NCBI RefSeq assembly: GCF_051020985.1
Contig: NW_027475161.1
Coordinates: 62,001-126,000 of the forward strand
Length of the DNA: 64,000 nucleotides
Reading direction: 5' to 3'
Source of the DNA: Nomia melanderi
Taxonomy: Eukaryota > Arthropoda > Insecta > Hymenoptera > Halictidae
A program made the translations under genes and the position numbers. Below are positions 1 through 10,276 of the stretch, piece after piece. The number at the start of each line of letters is the position of its first letter. Position 1 is the first letter of the stretch. Under the pieces are notes generated by a model, which saw only the letters and a list, made by a program, of their open reading frames with translations, did no database searches and was not told the origin of the DNA.

Positions 1-3000
1 GGCCCTGGCGCATGAACCTGTGCAGCGGGAACGCCCTCGGACCACCAGGGGCCGAGAAAACCACCGACCCATGGGGCCGGACACTCAGGGTAAGGGAAAA
101 ATCCAATATATATCTGGTGATATCTCGGGTGCTATTTCAGATAGCGCAATAAATCAAAGTGCACCTTCGGTATGAGGACCTTGCGCATGAATCTGTGCAG
201 CGGGAACGACCTCGGACTACCAGGGGCCGAGAAAACCACCGACACATGGCGTCGGACACCCAAGGTCATGTAAAAACCCAGTTTGTATCTGATGATATCT
301 CGGGTGCTATTAGAGATAGCGCAATAAATCAAAGTGCTTTGTCTGCGGGAGGCCCTGGCGCATGAATCTGTGCAGCGGCAACGACCTCGCACCACCAGGG
401 GCCGAGAAAACCACCGACACATTGGGCCGGACTCTCAGGGTCATGTAAAAATCCAGTATATATCTGGTGATATCTCGGGTGCTATTAGAGATAGCGGCAT
501 AAATCAAAGTGCAATGTCCGTAAGAGGCCCCTGCGCATGAATCTGGGCAGCGGGAACGACCTCGGACCACCAGGGGCCGAGAAAACCACCGACTCATGGG
601 GCCGGATACTAAGGGTCAGGGTAAAATTCAATATGTACCTGGTGATATCTCGGGTGCTATTAGAGATAGCGCAATAAACCAAAGTGAATTGTCTGCAGGA
701 GGCCCTGGCGCATGAATCTGTGCAGCGGGAACGACCTCGGACCACCAGGGGCCGAGAAAACCACCGTCACATGGCGCCGGACACCCAAGGTCATGTAAAT
801 ACCCAGGATGTATCTGATGATATCTCGGGTGCTATTAGAGATAGCGCAATAAACCAAAGTGAATTATCTGCAGGAGGCCCTGGCGCATGAATCTGTGCAG
901 CGGGAACGACCTCGGACCACCAGGGGCCCAGAAAACCACAGTCTCATGGGGCCGAGAACTCAGGGTCAGGGAAAAATCCATTATATATCTGGTGATATAT
1001 CGGGTGCCATTAGAGATAGCGCGATAAGTCAAAGTGCATTGTCTGCAGGAGGCCCTGACGCATGAATCTGTGCAGCGGGAACGACCTCGGACCACCAGGG
1101 GCCGAGAAAACCACCGACTCATGGGGCCGGATACTAAGGGTCAGGGTAAAATCCAATATATACCTGGTGATATCTCGGGTGCTATTAGAGATAGCGCAAT
1201 AAATCATCGTGCGTTGTCTGCAGGAGGCCCTGGCGCATGAAGCTGTGTAGCGGGAACGACCGCGGACCACCAGGCGCCGAGAAAACCACAGTCTCATGGG
1301 GCCGGACACTCTGGGTCAGGGAAAAATCCAATATATATCCGGTGATATCTCGGGTGCTATTACAGATAGCGCAATAAATCACAGTGCATTGTCTGTAGGA
1401 GGCCCTGGCGCATGCATCAGGCCAGCGGGAACGACCTCGGACCACCAGGGGCCGAGAAAACCACAGTCTCATAGGGCCGGACACTCAGGCTCAGGGGAAA
1501 ATCCAATATATATCCGGTGATATCTCGGGTGCTATTACAGATAGCGCAATAAATCACAGTGCATTGTCTGTAGGAGGCCCTGGCGCATGAATCTGGGCAG
1601 CGGGAACGACCTCGGATCACCAGGGTCCGAGAAAACCACCGTCTCATGTTGCCGGACACTCAGGGTCAGGGGAAAATCCAATATATATCTGGTGATATCT
1701 CGGGTGCTATTACACATAGCGCAATAAACCAAAGTGAATTATCTGCAGGAGGCCCTGGCGCATGAATCTGTGCAGCGGGAACGACCTCGGACCACCAGGG
1801 GCCGAGAAAACCACCGTTTCATGGGGCAGGACACTCAGGGTCGGGTAAAAATCCAATATACATCTGGTGATATCTCGGTTGCTATTAGAGATAGCGCAAT
1901 AAACCAAAGTGAATTGTCTGCAGGAGGCCCTGGCGCATGAATCTGTGCAGCGGGAACGACCTCGGACAACCACGGGCGGAGAAAACCACAGTCTCATGGG
2001 GCAGGACACTCAGGGTCAGGGAAAAATCCAATATATATCTGGTGATATCTCGGGTGCTATTACAGATAGCGCAATAAATCAAAGTGCATGGTCTGTAGAA
2101 GGCCCTGGCGCATGAATCTGGGCAGCGGGAACGACCTCGGACCACCAGGGGCCGAGAAAACCACCGTCTCATGGTGCCGGACAGTCAGGGTCAGGGGAAA
2201 ATCCAATATATATCTGGTGATATCTCGGGTGCTATTAGAGATAGCGCAATAAATCAAATTGCATTGTCTGTAGGAGGCCCTGGCGCATGAATCTGGGCAG
2301 CGGGAACCACCTCGGACCACCAGGGTCCGAGAAAACCACCGTCTCATGTTGCCGGACTCTCAGGGTCAGGGGAAAATCCAATATATATTTGGTGATATCT
2401 CGGGTGCTATTAGAGATAGCGCAATAAACCAAAGTGAATTATCTGCAGGTGGCCCTTGCGCCTGAATCTGTGCAGCGGGAACGACCTCGGACCACCAGGG
2501 GCCGAGAAAACCACCGTCTCATGGGGCCGGACACTCAGGGTCGGGTAAAAATCCAATATATATCTGGTGATATCTCGGGTGCTATTAGAGATAGCGCAAT
2601 AAACCAAAGTGAATTGTCTGCAGCAGGCCCTGGCGCATGAATCTGTGCAGCGGGACCGACCTCGGACCACCAGGGGCCGAGAAAACCACCGTCACATGGC
2701 GCCGGACACCCAAGGTCATGTAAATACCCAGGATGAATCTGATGATATCTCGGGTGCTATTAGAGATAGCACAATAAACCAAAGTGAATTATCTGCAGGA
2801 GGCCCTGGCGCATGAATCTGTGCAGCGGGAACGACCTCGGACAACCACGGGCGGAGAAAACCACAGTCTCATGGGGCAGGACACTCAGGGTCAGGGAAAA
2901 ATCCAATATATATCTGGTGATATCTCGGGTGCTATTACAGATAGCGCAATAAATCAAAGTGCATGGTCTGTAGAAGGCCCTGGCGCATGAATCTGGGCAG

Positions 3001-4261
3001 CGGGAACGACCTCGGTCCACCAGCGGCGGAGAAAACCACAGTCTCATGGGGCCGAGAACTCAGGGTCAGGCAAAAATCCAATATATATCTGGTGAAATCT
3101 CGGGTGCTATTAGAGATAGCACAATAAACCAAAGTGAATTATCTGCAGGAGGCCCTGGCGCAGGAATCTGTGCAGCGGGAACGACCTCGGACCACCAGGG
3201 GCCGAGAAAACCACAGTCTCATGGTGCCGGACAGTCAGGGTCAGGGGAAAATCCAATATATATCTGGTGATATCTCGGGTGCTATTAGGGATAGCGCAAT
3301 TAACCAAAGTGAATTATCTGCAGGAGGCCCTGGCGCATGAATGTGTGCAGTGGGAACGACCTCGGACCACCAGAGTCCGAGAAAACCACCGTCTCATGGG
3401 GTCGGACACTCAGGGTTAGGGAAAAATCCAATATATATCTGGTGATATCTCGGGTGCTATTACACATAGCGCAATAAATCAAATTGCATTGTCTGTAGGA
3501 GGCCCTGGCGCATGAATCTGGGCAGCGGGAACGACCTGGGACCTCCAGGGTCCGAGAAAACCACCGTCTCATGTTGCCGGACTCTCAGGGTCAGGGGAAA
3601 ATCCAATATATATCTGGTGATATCTCGGGTGCTATTAGAGATAGCGCAATAAACCAAAGTGAATTATCTGCAGGAGGCCCTGGCGCATGAATCTGTGCAG
3701 CGGGAACGACCCCGGACCACCAGGGGCCGAGAAAACCACCGTCTCATGGGGCCGGACACTCAGGGTCGGGTAAAAATCCAATATATATCTGGTGATATCT
3801 CGGGTGCTATTAGAGATAGCGCAATAAACCAAAGTGAGTTATCTGCAGGAGGCCCTGGCGCATGAATCTGTGCAGCGGGAACGACCTCGGACAGCCACGG
3901 GCGGAGAAAACCACAGTCTCATGGGGCAAGACACTCAGCATCAGGGAAAAATCCAATATATAACTGGTGATATCTCGGGTGCTATTACAGATAGCGCAAT
4001 AAATCAAAGTGCATGGTCTGTAGGAGGACCTGGCGCATGAATCTGGGCAGCGGGAACGACCTCGGACCACCAGGGGCCGAGAAAACCACCGTCTCATGGG
4101 GCCGGACACTCAGGGTCAGGGGAAAATCCAATATATATCTGGTGATATCTCGGGTGCTATTAGAGATAGCGCAATAAATCAAAGTGCATTGTCTGCAGGA
4201 GGCCCAGACGCATGAATCTGTGCAGCGGGAACGACCTCGGTCCGCCAGGGACCGAGAAACC
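1..4261 (+). repeat. Mixed-monomer block, no strong local higher-order period
   Basis: Twenty-four consecutive units in perfect 175-bp register, drawn from several subtypes. Notable members: the units carrying gatactaaggg at about 606 and 1131; M-type units at 176, 701 and 2626; an I-type unit at 876; and a single-monomer tandem duplication in which the shared 'atccggtgat' and 'aatcacagt' changes appear at about 1333-1410 and again 175 bp later. The 0.66-1.07 kb stretch (M then I) has a diverged relative at 10.64-11.05 kb, 57 units away, and 1.56-1.94 kb has one at 10.31-10.69 kb, 50 units away. Confidence 0.85.
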
Positions 4262-6475
4262 CACAGTCTCATGGGGCCGAGAACTCAGGGTCAGGCAAAA
4301 ATCCAATATATATCTGGTGATATCTCGGGTGCTATTAGAGATAGCGCAATAAACCAAAGTGAATTATCTGCAGGAGGCACTGGCGCATGAATCTGTGCAG
4401 CGGGAACGACCTCGGAACACCAGGGGCCGAGAAAACCACAGTCTCATGTGGCCGGACACTCAGGCTCCGGGGAAAATCCAATATATATCTGGTGATATCT
4501 CGGGTGCTATTACACATAGCGCAATAAATCAAAGTGCATTGTCTGTAGGAGGCCCTGGCGCATGAATCTGTGCAGCGGGAATGACCTCGGACCACCAGGG
4601 GCCGAGAAAACCACAGTCTCATGGTGCCGGACAGTCAGGGTCAGGGGAAAATCCAATATATATCTGGTGATATCTCGGGTGCTATTAGGGATAGCGCAAT
4701 TAACCAAAGTGAATTATCTGCAGGAGGACCTGGCGCATGAATCTGTGAAGCGGGAACGACCTCGGACCACCAGGGGCCGTAAAAACCACCGTCTCATGGG
4801 GCCGGACACTCAGGGTCAGTGAAAAATCCAATATATATCTGGTGATATCTCGGGTGCTATTAGAGATAGCGCAATAAATCAAATTGCATTGTCTGTAGGA
4901 GGCCCTGGCGCATGAATCTGGGCAGCGGGAACGACCTCGGTCCACCAGGGTCCGAGAAAACCACCGTCTCATGTTGCCGGACTCTCAGGGTCAGGGGAAA
5001 ATCCAATATATATCTGGTGATATCTCGGGTGCTATTAGAGATAGCGCAATAAACCAAAGTGAATTATCTGCAGGAGGCCCTGGCGCATGAATCTGTGCAT
5101 CGGGAACGACCTCGGACAACCACGGGCGGAGAAAACCACAGTCTCATGGGGCCGGACACTCAGGGTCGGGTAAAAATCCAATATATATCTGGTGATATCT
5201 CGGGTGCTATTAGAGATAGCGCAATAAACCAAAGTGAATTGTCTGCAGCAGGCCCTGGCGCATGAATCTGTGCAGCGGGACCGACCTCGGACCACCAGGG
5301 GCCGAGAAAACCACCGTCACATGGCGCCGGACACCCAAGGTCATGTAAATACCCAGGATGAATCTGATGATATCTCGGGTGCTATTAGAGATAGCGCAAT
5401 AAACCAAAGTGAATTATCTGCAGGAGGCCCTGGCGCATGAATCTGTGCAGCGGGAACGACCTCGGACCACCAGGGGCCGAGAAAACCACCGTCTCATGGG
5501 GCCGGACACTCAGGGTCGGGTAAAAATCTAATATATATCTGGTGATATCTCGGGTGCTATTAGAGATAGCGCAATAAATACAATTGCATTGTCTGTAGGA
5601 GGCCCTGGCGCATGAATCTGGGCAGCGGGAACGACCTCGGACCACCAGGGGCCGAGAAAACCACAGTCTCATGGTGCCGGACAGTCAGGGTCAGGGGAAA
5701 ATCCAATATATATCTGGTGATATCTCGGGTGCTATTAGGGATAGCGCAATTAACCAAAGTGAATTATCTGCAGGAGGCCCTGGCGCATGAATGTGTGCAG
5801 TGGGAACGACCTCGGACCACCAGAGTCCGAGAAAACCACCGTCTCATGGGGTCGGACACTCAGGGTCAGGGAAAAATCCAATATATATCTGGTGATATCT
5901 CGGGTGCTATTAAAGATAGCGCAATAAATCAAAGTGAATTATCTGCAGGAGGCCCTGGCGCATGAATCTGTGCAGCGGGAACGACCTCGGACCACCAGGG
6001 GCCGAGAAAACCACAGTCTCATGTGGCCGGACACTCAGGGTCCGGGGAAAATCCAATATATATCTGGTGATATCTCGGGTGCTATTACACATAGCGCAAT
6101 AAATCAAAGTGCATTGTCTGCAGGAGGCCCTCTCGCATGAATGTGTGCAGCGGGAACGACCTCGGGCCACCAGGGGCCGAGAAAACCACCATCACATGGG
6201 GCCGGACACTCAGGGTCAGGGTAAAATCCAATATATATCTGGTGATATCTCGGCTGCTATTAGAGATAGCGCAATAAATCAAAGTGCATTGTCTGCAGGA
6301 GGCCCAGACGCATGAATCTGTGCAGCGGGAACGAGCTCGGTCCACCAGCGGCGGAGAAAACCACAGTCTCATGTGGCCGGACACTCAGGGTCCGGGGAAA
6401 ATCCAATATATATCTGGTGATATCTCGGGTGCTATTACACATAGCGCAATAAATCAAAGTGCATTGTCTGTAGGA

Positions 6476-6531
6476 GGCCCTGGCGCATGAATCTGTGCAG
6501 CGGGAACGACCTCGGACCACCAGGGGCCGAG
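6476..6531. other. GC-rich dyads in the 5' third of the monomer
   Basis: Two inverted repeats are visible. A perfect 5-bp pair ctcgg (6511-6515) and ccgag (6527-6531) flanks 11 nt. An imperfect pair ggccctgg (6476-6483) and ccaggggcc (6520-6528), differing by one bulged base, flanks 36 nt. Both recur in most monomers, although common variants (ccacgggcgg, ccagggtccg) alter the second arm. Whether they form structure in vivo is unknown. Confidence 0.6.
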
Positions 6532-6595
6532 ACAACCACCGTCTCATGGGGCCGGACACTCAGGGTCAGGGGAAAATCCAATATATATCTGGTGA

Positions 6596-6618
6596 TATCT
6601 CGGGTGCTATTAGAGATA
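6596..6618. other. Dyad tatctc-N11-gagata overlapping GATATC
   Basis: Perfect 6-bp inverted repeat, tatctc at 6596-6601 and gagata at 6613-6618, with an 11-nt interval, the same geometry as the ctcgg/ccgag dyad of the same unit. The left arm overlaps GATATC (6594-6599), the EcoRV recognition sequence, present in most monomers. Units with the alternative tacagata lose the right arm by one base. Confidence 0.6.
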
Positions 6619-6622
6619 GCGC
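6604..6622. other. Conserved short hairpin gtgctat-N5-atagcgc
   Basis: gtgctat (6604-6610) can pair with atagcgc (6616-6622) across a 5-nt loop: six Watson-Crick pairs plus one G-T. It competes with the overlapping tatctc/gagata dyad. The stem is kept in both the tagag and tacag loop variants, so variation falls in the loop rather than the arms. It is part of the most conserved stretch of the unit. This is a DNA or transcript fold candidate, not a terminator: no gene precedes it. Confidence 0.55.
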
Positions 6623-6922
6623 AATAAATCAAAGTGCATTGTCTGCAGGAGGCCCAGACGCATGAATCTGTGCAGCGGGAACGAGCTCGGTCCACCAGCG
6701 GCGGAGAAAACCACAGTCTCATGGGGCCGAGAACTCAGGGTCAGGCAAAAATCCAATATATATCTGGTGATATCTCGGGTGCTATTAGAGATAGCGCAAT
6801 AAACCAAAGTGAATTGTCTGCGGGAGGCCCTGGCGCATGAATCTGTGCAGCGGCAACGACCTCGGGCCACCAGGGGCCGAGAAAACCGCCGACACATGGG
6901 GCCGGACAATCAGGGTCAGGGT

Positions 6923-7205
6923 AAAATCCAATATATATCTGGTGATATCTCGGGTGCTATTACACATAGCGCAATAAATCAAAGTGCATTGTCTGTAGGA
7001 GGCCCTGGCGCATGAATCTGTGCAGCGGGAATGACCTCGGACCACCAGGGGCCGAGAAAACCACAGTCTCATGGTGCCGGACAGTCAGGGTCAGGGGAAA
7101 ATCCAATATATATCTGGTGATATCTCGGGTGCTATTAGGGATAGCGCAATTAACCAAAGTGAATTATCTGCAGGAGGACCTGGCGCATGAATCTGTGAAG
7201 CGGGA
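6923..7205 (+). repeat. 283-bp patch copied from 4473-4755
   Basis: Offset 2,450 bp (14 units). Shared diagnostic bases include gggaatgacc, tagggatagcgcaattaacc, gaggacctgg and gtgaagcggga. The match starts just after gtaaaatcca (6921) against ggaaaatcca (4471) and stops where 7206 reads ccgacc and 4756 reads acgacc. Confidence 0.75.
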
Positions 7206-7644
7206 CCGACCTCGGACCACCAGGGGCCGAGAAAACCACCGTCACATGGCGCCGGACACCCAAGGTCATGTAAATACCCAGGATGAATCTGATGATATCT
7301 CGGGTGCTATTAGAGATAGCACAATAAACCAAAGTGAATTATCTGCAGGAGGCCCTGGCGCATGAATCTGTGCAGCGGGAACGACCTCGGACAACCACGG
7401 GCGGAGAAAACCACAGTCTCATGGGGCAGGACACTCAGGGTCAGGGAAAAATCCAATATATATCTGGTGATATCTCGGGTGCTATTACAGATAGCGCAAT
7501 AAATCAAAGTGCATGGTCTGTAGAAGGCCCTGGCGCATGAATCTGGGCAGCGGGAACGACCTCGGTCCACCAGCGGCGGAGAAAACCACAGTCTCATGGG
7601 GCCGAGAACTCAGGGTCAGGCAAAAATCCAATATATATCTGGTG
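7201..7644 (+). repeat. 444-bp patch copied from 2651-3094
   Basis: Offset 4,550 bp (26 units). The match covers an M-type unit with the unusual caggatgaatct, and the following unit with caaccacgggcgg and gcatggtctgtagaagg. It starts at cgggaccgac and stops at the single difference ggtgaaatct (3095) against ggtgatatct (7645). Its right end overlaps the left end of the 2,690-bp copy (7587-7644), so the junction lies somewhere in that 58-bp shared stretch. Confidence 0.75.
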
Positions 7645-10276
7645 ATATCTCGGGTGCTATTAGAGATAGCGCAATAAACCAAAGTGAATTATCTGCAGGA
7701 GGCACTGGCGCATGAATCTGTGCAGCGGGAACGACCTCGGAACACCAGGGGCCGAGAAAACCACAGTCTCATGTGGCCGGACACTCAGGCTCCGGGGAAA
7801 ATCCAATATATATCTGGTGATATCTCGGGTGCTATTACACATAGCGCAATAAATCAAAGTGCATTGTCTGTAGGAGGCCCTGGCGCATGAATCTGTGCAG
7901 CGGGAATGACCTCGGACCACCAGGGGCCGAGAAAACCACAGTCTCATGGTGCCGGACAGTCAGGGTCAGGGGAAAATCCAATATATATCTGGTGATATCT
8001 CGGGTGCTATTAGGGATAGCGCAATTAACCAAAGTGAATTATCTGCAGGAGGACCTGGCGCATGAATCTGTGAAGCGGGAACGACCTCGGACCACCAGGG
8101 GCCGTAAAAACCACCGTCTCATGGGGCCGGACACTCAGGGTCAGTGAAAAATCCAATATATATCTGGTGATATCTCGGGTGCTATTAGAGATAGCGCAAT
8201 AAATCAAATTGCATTGTCTGTAGGAGGCCCTGGCGCATGAATCTGGGCAGCGGGAACGACCTCGGTCCACCAGGGTCCGAGAAAACCACCGTCTCATGTT
8301 GCCGGACTCTCAGGGTCAGGGGAAAATCCAATATATATCTGGTGATATCTCGGGTGCTATTAGAGATAGCGCAATAAACCAAAGTGAATTATCTGCAGGA
8401 GGCCCTGGCGCATGAATCTGTGCATCGGGAACGACCTCGGACAACCACGGGCGGAGAAAACCACAGTCTCATGGGGCCGGACACTCAGGGTCGGGTAAAA
8501 ATCCAATATATATCTGGTGATATCTCGGGTGCTATTAGAGATAGCGCAATAAACCAAAGTGAATTGTCTGCAGCAGGCCCTGGCGCATGAATCTGTGCAG
8601 CGGGACCGACCTCGGACCACCAGGGGCCGAGAAAACCACCGTCACATGGCGCCGGACACCCAAGGTCATGTAAATACCCAGGATGAATCTGATGATATCT
8701 CGGGTGCTATTAGAGATAGCGCAATAAACCAAAGTGAATTATCTGCAGGAGGCCCTGGCGCATGAATCTGTGCAGCGGGAACGACCTCGGACCACCAGGG
8801 GCCGAGAAAACCACCGTCTCATGGGGCCGGACACTCAGGGTCGGGTAAAAATCTAATATATATCTGGTGATATCTCGGGTGCTATTAGAGATAGCGCAAT
8901 AAATACAATTGCATTGTCTGTAGGAGGCCCTGGCGCATGAATCTGGGCAGCGGGAACGACCTCGGACCACCAGGGGCCGAGAAAACCACAGTCTCATGGT
9001 GCCGGACAGTCAGGGTCAGGGGAAAATCCAATATATATCTGGTGATATCTCGGGTGCTATTAGGGATAGCGCAATTAACCAAAGTGAATTATCTGCAGGA
9101 GGCCCTGGCGCATGAATGTGTGCAGTGGGAACGACCTCGGACCACCAGAGTCCGAGAAAACCACCGTCTCATGGGGTCGGACACTCAGGGTCAGGGAAAA
9201 ATCCAATATATATCTGGTGATATCTCGGGTGCTATTAAAGATAGCGCAATAAATCAAAGTGAATTATCTGCAGGAGGCCCTGGCGCATGAATCTGTGCAG
9301 CGGGAACGACCTCGGACCACCAGGGGCCGAGAAAACCACAGTCTCATGTGGCCGGACACTCAGGGTCCGGGGAAAATCCAATATATATCTGGTGATATCT
9401 CGGGTGCTATTACACATAGCGCAATAAATCAAAGTGCATTGTCTGCAGGAGGCCCTCTCGCATGAATGTGTGCAGCGGGAACGACCTCGGGCCACCAGGG
9501 GCCGAGAAAACCACCATCACATGGGGCCGGACACTCAGGGTCAGGGTAAAATCCAATATATATCTGGTGATATCTCGGCTGCTATTAGAGATAGCGCAAT
9601 AAATCAAAGTGCATTGTCTGCAGGAGGCCCAGACGCATGAATCTGTGCAGCGGGAACGAGCTCGGTCCACCAGCGGCGGAGAAAACCACAGTCTCATGTG
9701 GCCGGACACTCAGGGTCCGGGGAAAATCCAATATATATCTGGTGATATCTCGGGTGCTATTACACATAGCGCAATAAATCAAAGTGCATTGTCTGTTGGA
9801 GGCCCTGGCGCATGAATCTGTGCAGCGGGAACGACCTCGGACCACCAGGGGACGAGACAACCACCGTCTCATGGGGCCGGACACTCAGGGTCAGGGGAAA
9901 ATCCAATATATATCTGGTGATATCTCGGGTGCTATTAGAGATAGCGCAATAAATCAAAGTGCATTGTCTGCAGGAGGCCCAGACGCATGAATCTGTGCAG
10001 CGGGAACGAGCTCGGTCCACCAGCGGCGGAGAAAACCACAGTCTCATGGGGCCGAGAACTCAGGGTCAGGCAAAAATCCAATATATATCTGGTGATATCT
10101 CGGGTGCTATTAGAGATAGCGCAATAAACCAAAGTGAATTGTCTGCGGGAGGCCCTGGCGCATGAATCTGTGCAGCGGCAACGACCTCGGGCCACCAGGG
10201 GCCGAGAAAACCGCCGACACATGGGGCCGGACAATCAGGGTCAGGGTAAAATCCAATATATATCTGGTGATATCTC
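7587..10276 (+). repeat. 2,690-bp segment, copy 2
   Basis: Second copy of 4262-6951, in the same orientation and register. It is preceded directly by patches from 4473-4755 and 2651-3094, giving a three-source mosaic. After 10276 the sequence departs (cggctgctattagag) into units resembling 1.56-1.94 kb and 0.66-1.07 kb. The near-identity makes it a place where an assembly could also have duplicated or collapsed sequence. Confidence 0.85.

Larger units (their letters stand above)
6476..6650 (+). repeat. Representative 175-bp monomer (anatomy reference)
   Basis: This unit is close to the array consensus and is used here for offsets (6476 = +1). Order: ggccctggcgcatg (+1 to +14); a nearly invariant gcgggaacgacctcgg (+25 to +40); the pair ctcgg/ccgag (+36 to +56); a variable acc(g/a)tctcatg segment (about +62 to +73) and gccgg (+76 to +80); a TA-rich tract atatatatct (+106 to +115); GATATC (+119 to +124); the gctat/atagc hairpin (+131 to +145); then the haplotype-defining end (aaatc or aaacc, gcattg or gaatta, ctgtag or ctgcag). 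By hand count it has 52 G and 43 C (54% GC) and 9 CpG, an observed/expected ratio near 0.7. Confidence 0.9.
4262..6951 (+). repeat. 2,690-bp segment, copy 1 (recurs 3,325 bp downstream)
   Basis: This segment of about 15 units matches 7587-10276 at a constant offset of 3,325 bp (19 units). By eye only two differences were found: gtctgtagg at about 6471 against gtctgttgg at about 9796, and gccgagac at about 6526 against gacgagac at about 9851. Left boundary is set by accgagaaac (4251 side) against gcggagaaaa; right boundary by tcgggtgctattacac against tcggctgctattagag. Adjacent monomers inside the segment differ far more from each other than the two copies do, so the copy is recent and was made as a block. 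Confidence 0.85.

Noticed and set aside
6484..6505. CENP-B box around gtgcagcggga
   Set aside because: The 3' half (cggga) fits, but the required TTCG at the other end and the central A are missing. The gatatctcgggt site was tested as well and also lacks TTCG.
6604..6622. Intrinsic transcription terminator or small RNA hairpin
   Set aside because: The stem is only seven pairs, there is no following T tract, and no gene lies upstream. I keep it only as a conserved dyad.
4262..10276. Whole-segment duplication as pure assembly artefact
   Set aside because: The copies carry at least two differences and the second is flanked by patches from other sources, which a simple duplicated contig would not produce. 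Read support is still worth checking, so it is kept as real with that caveat.
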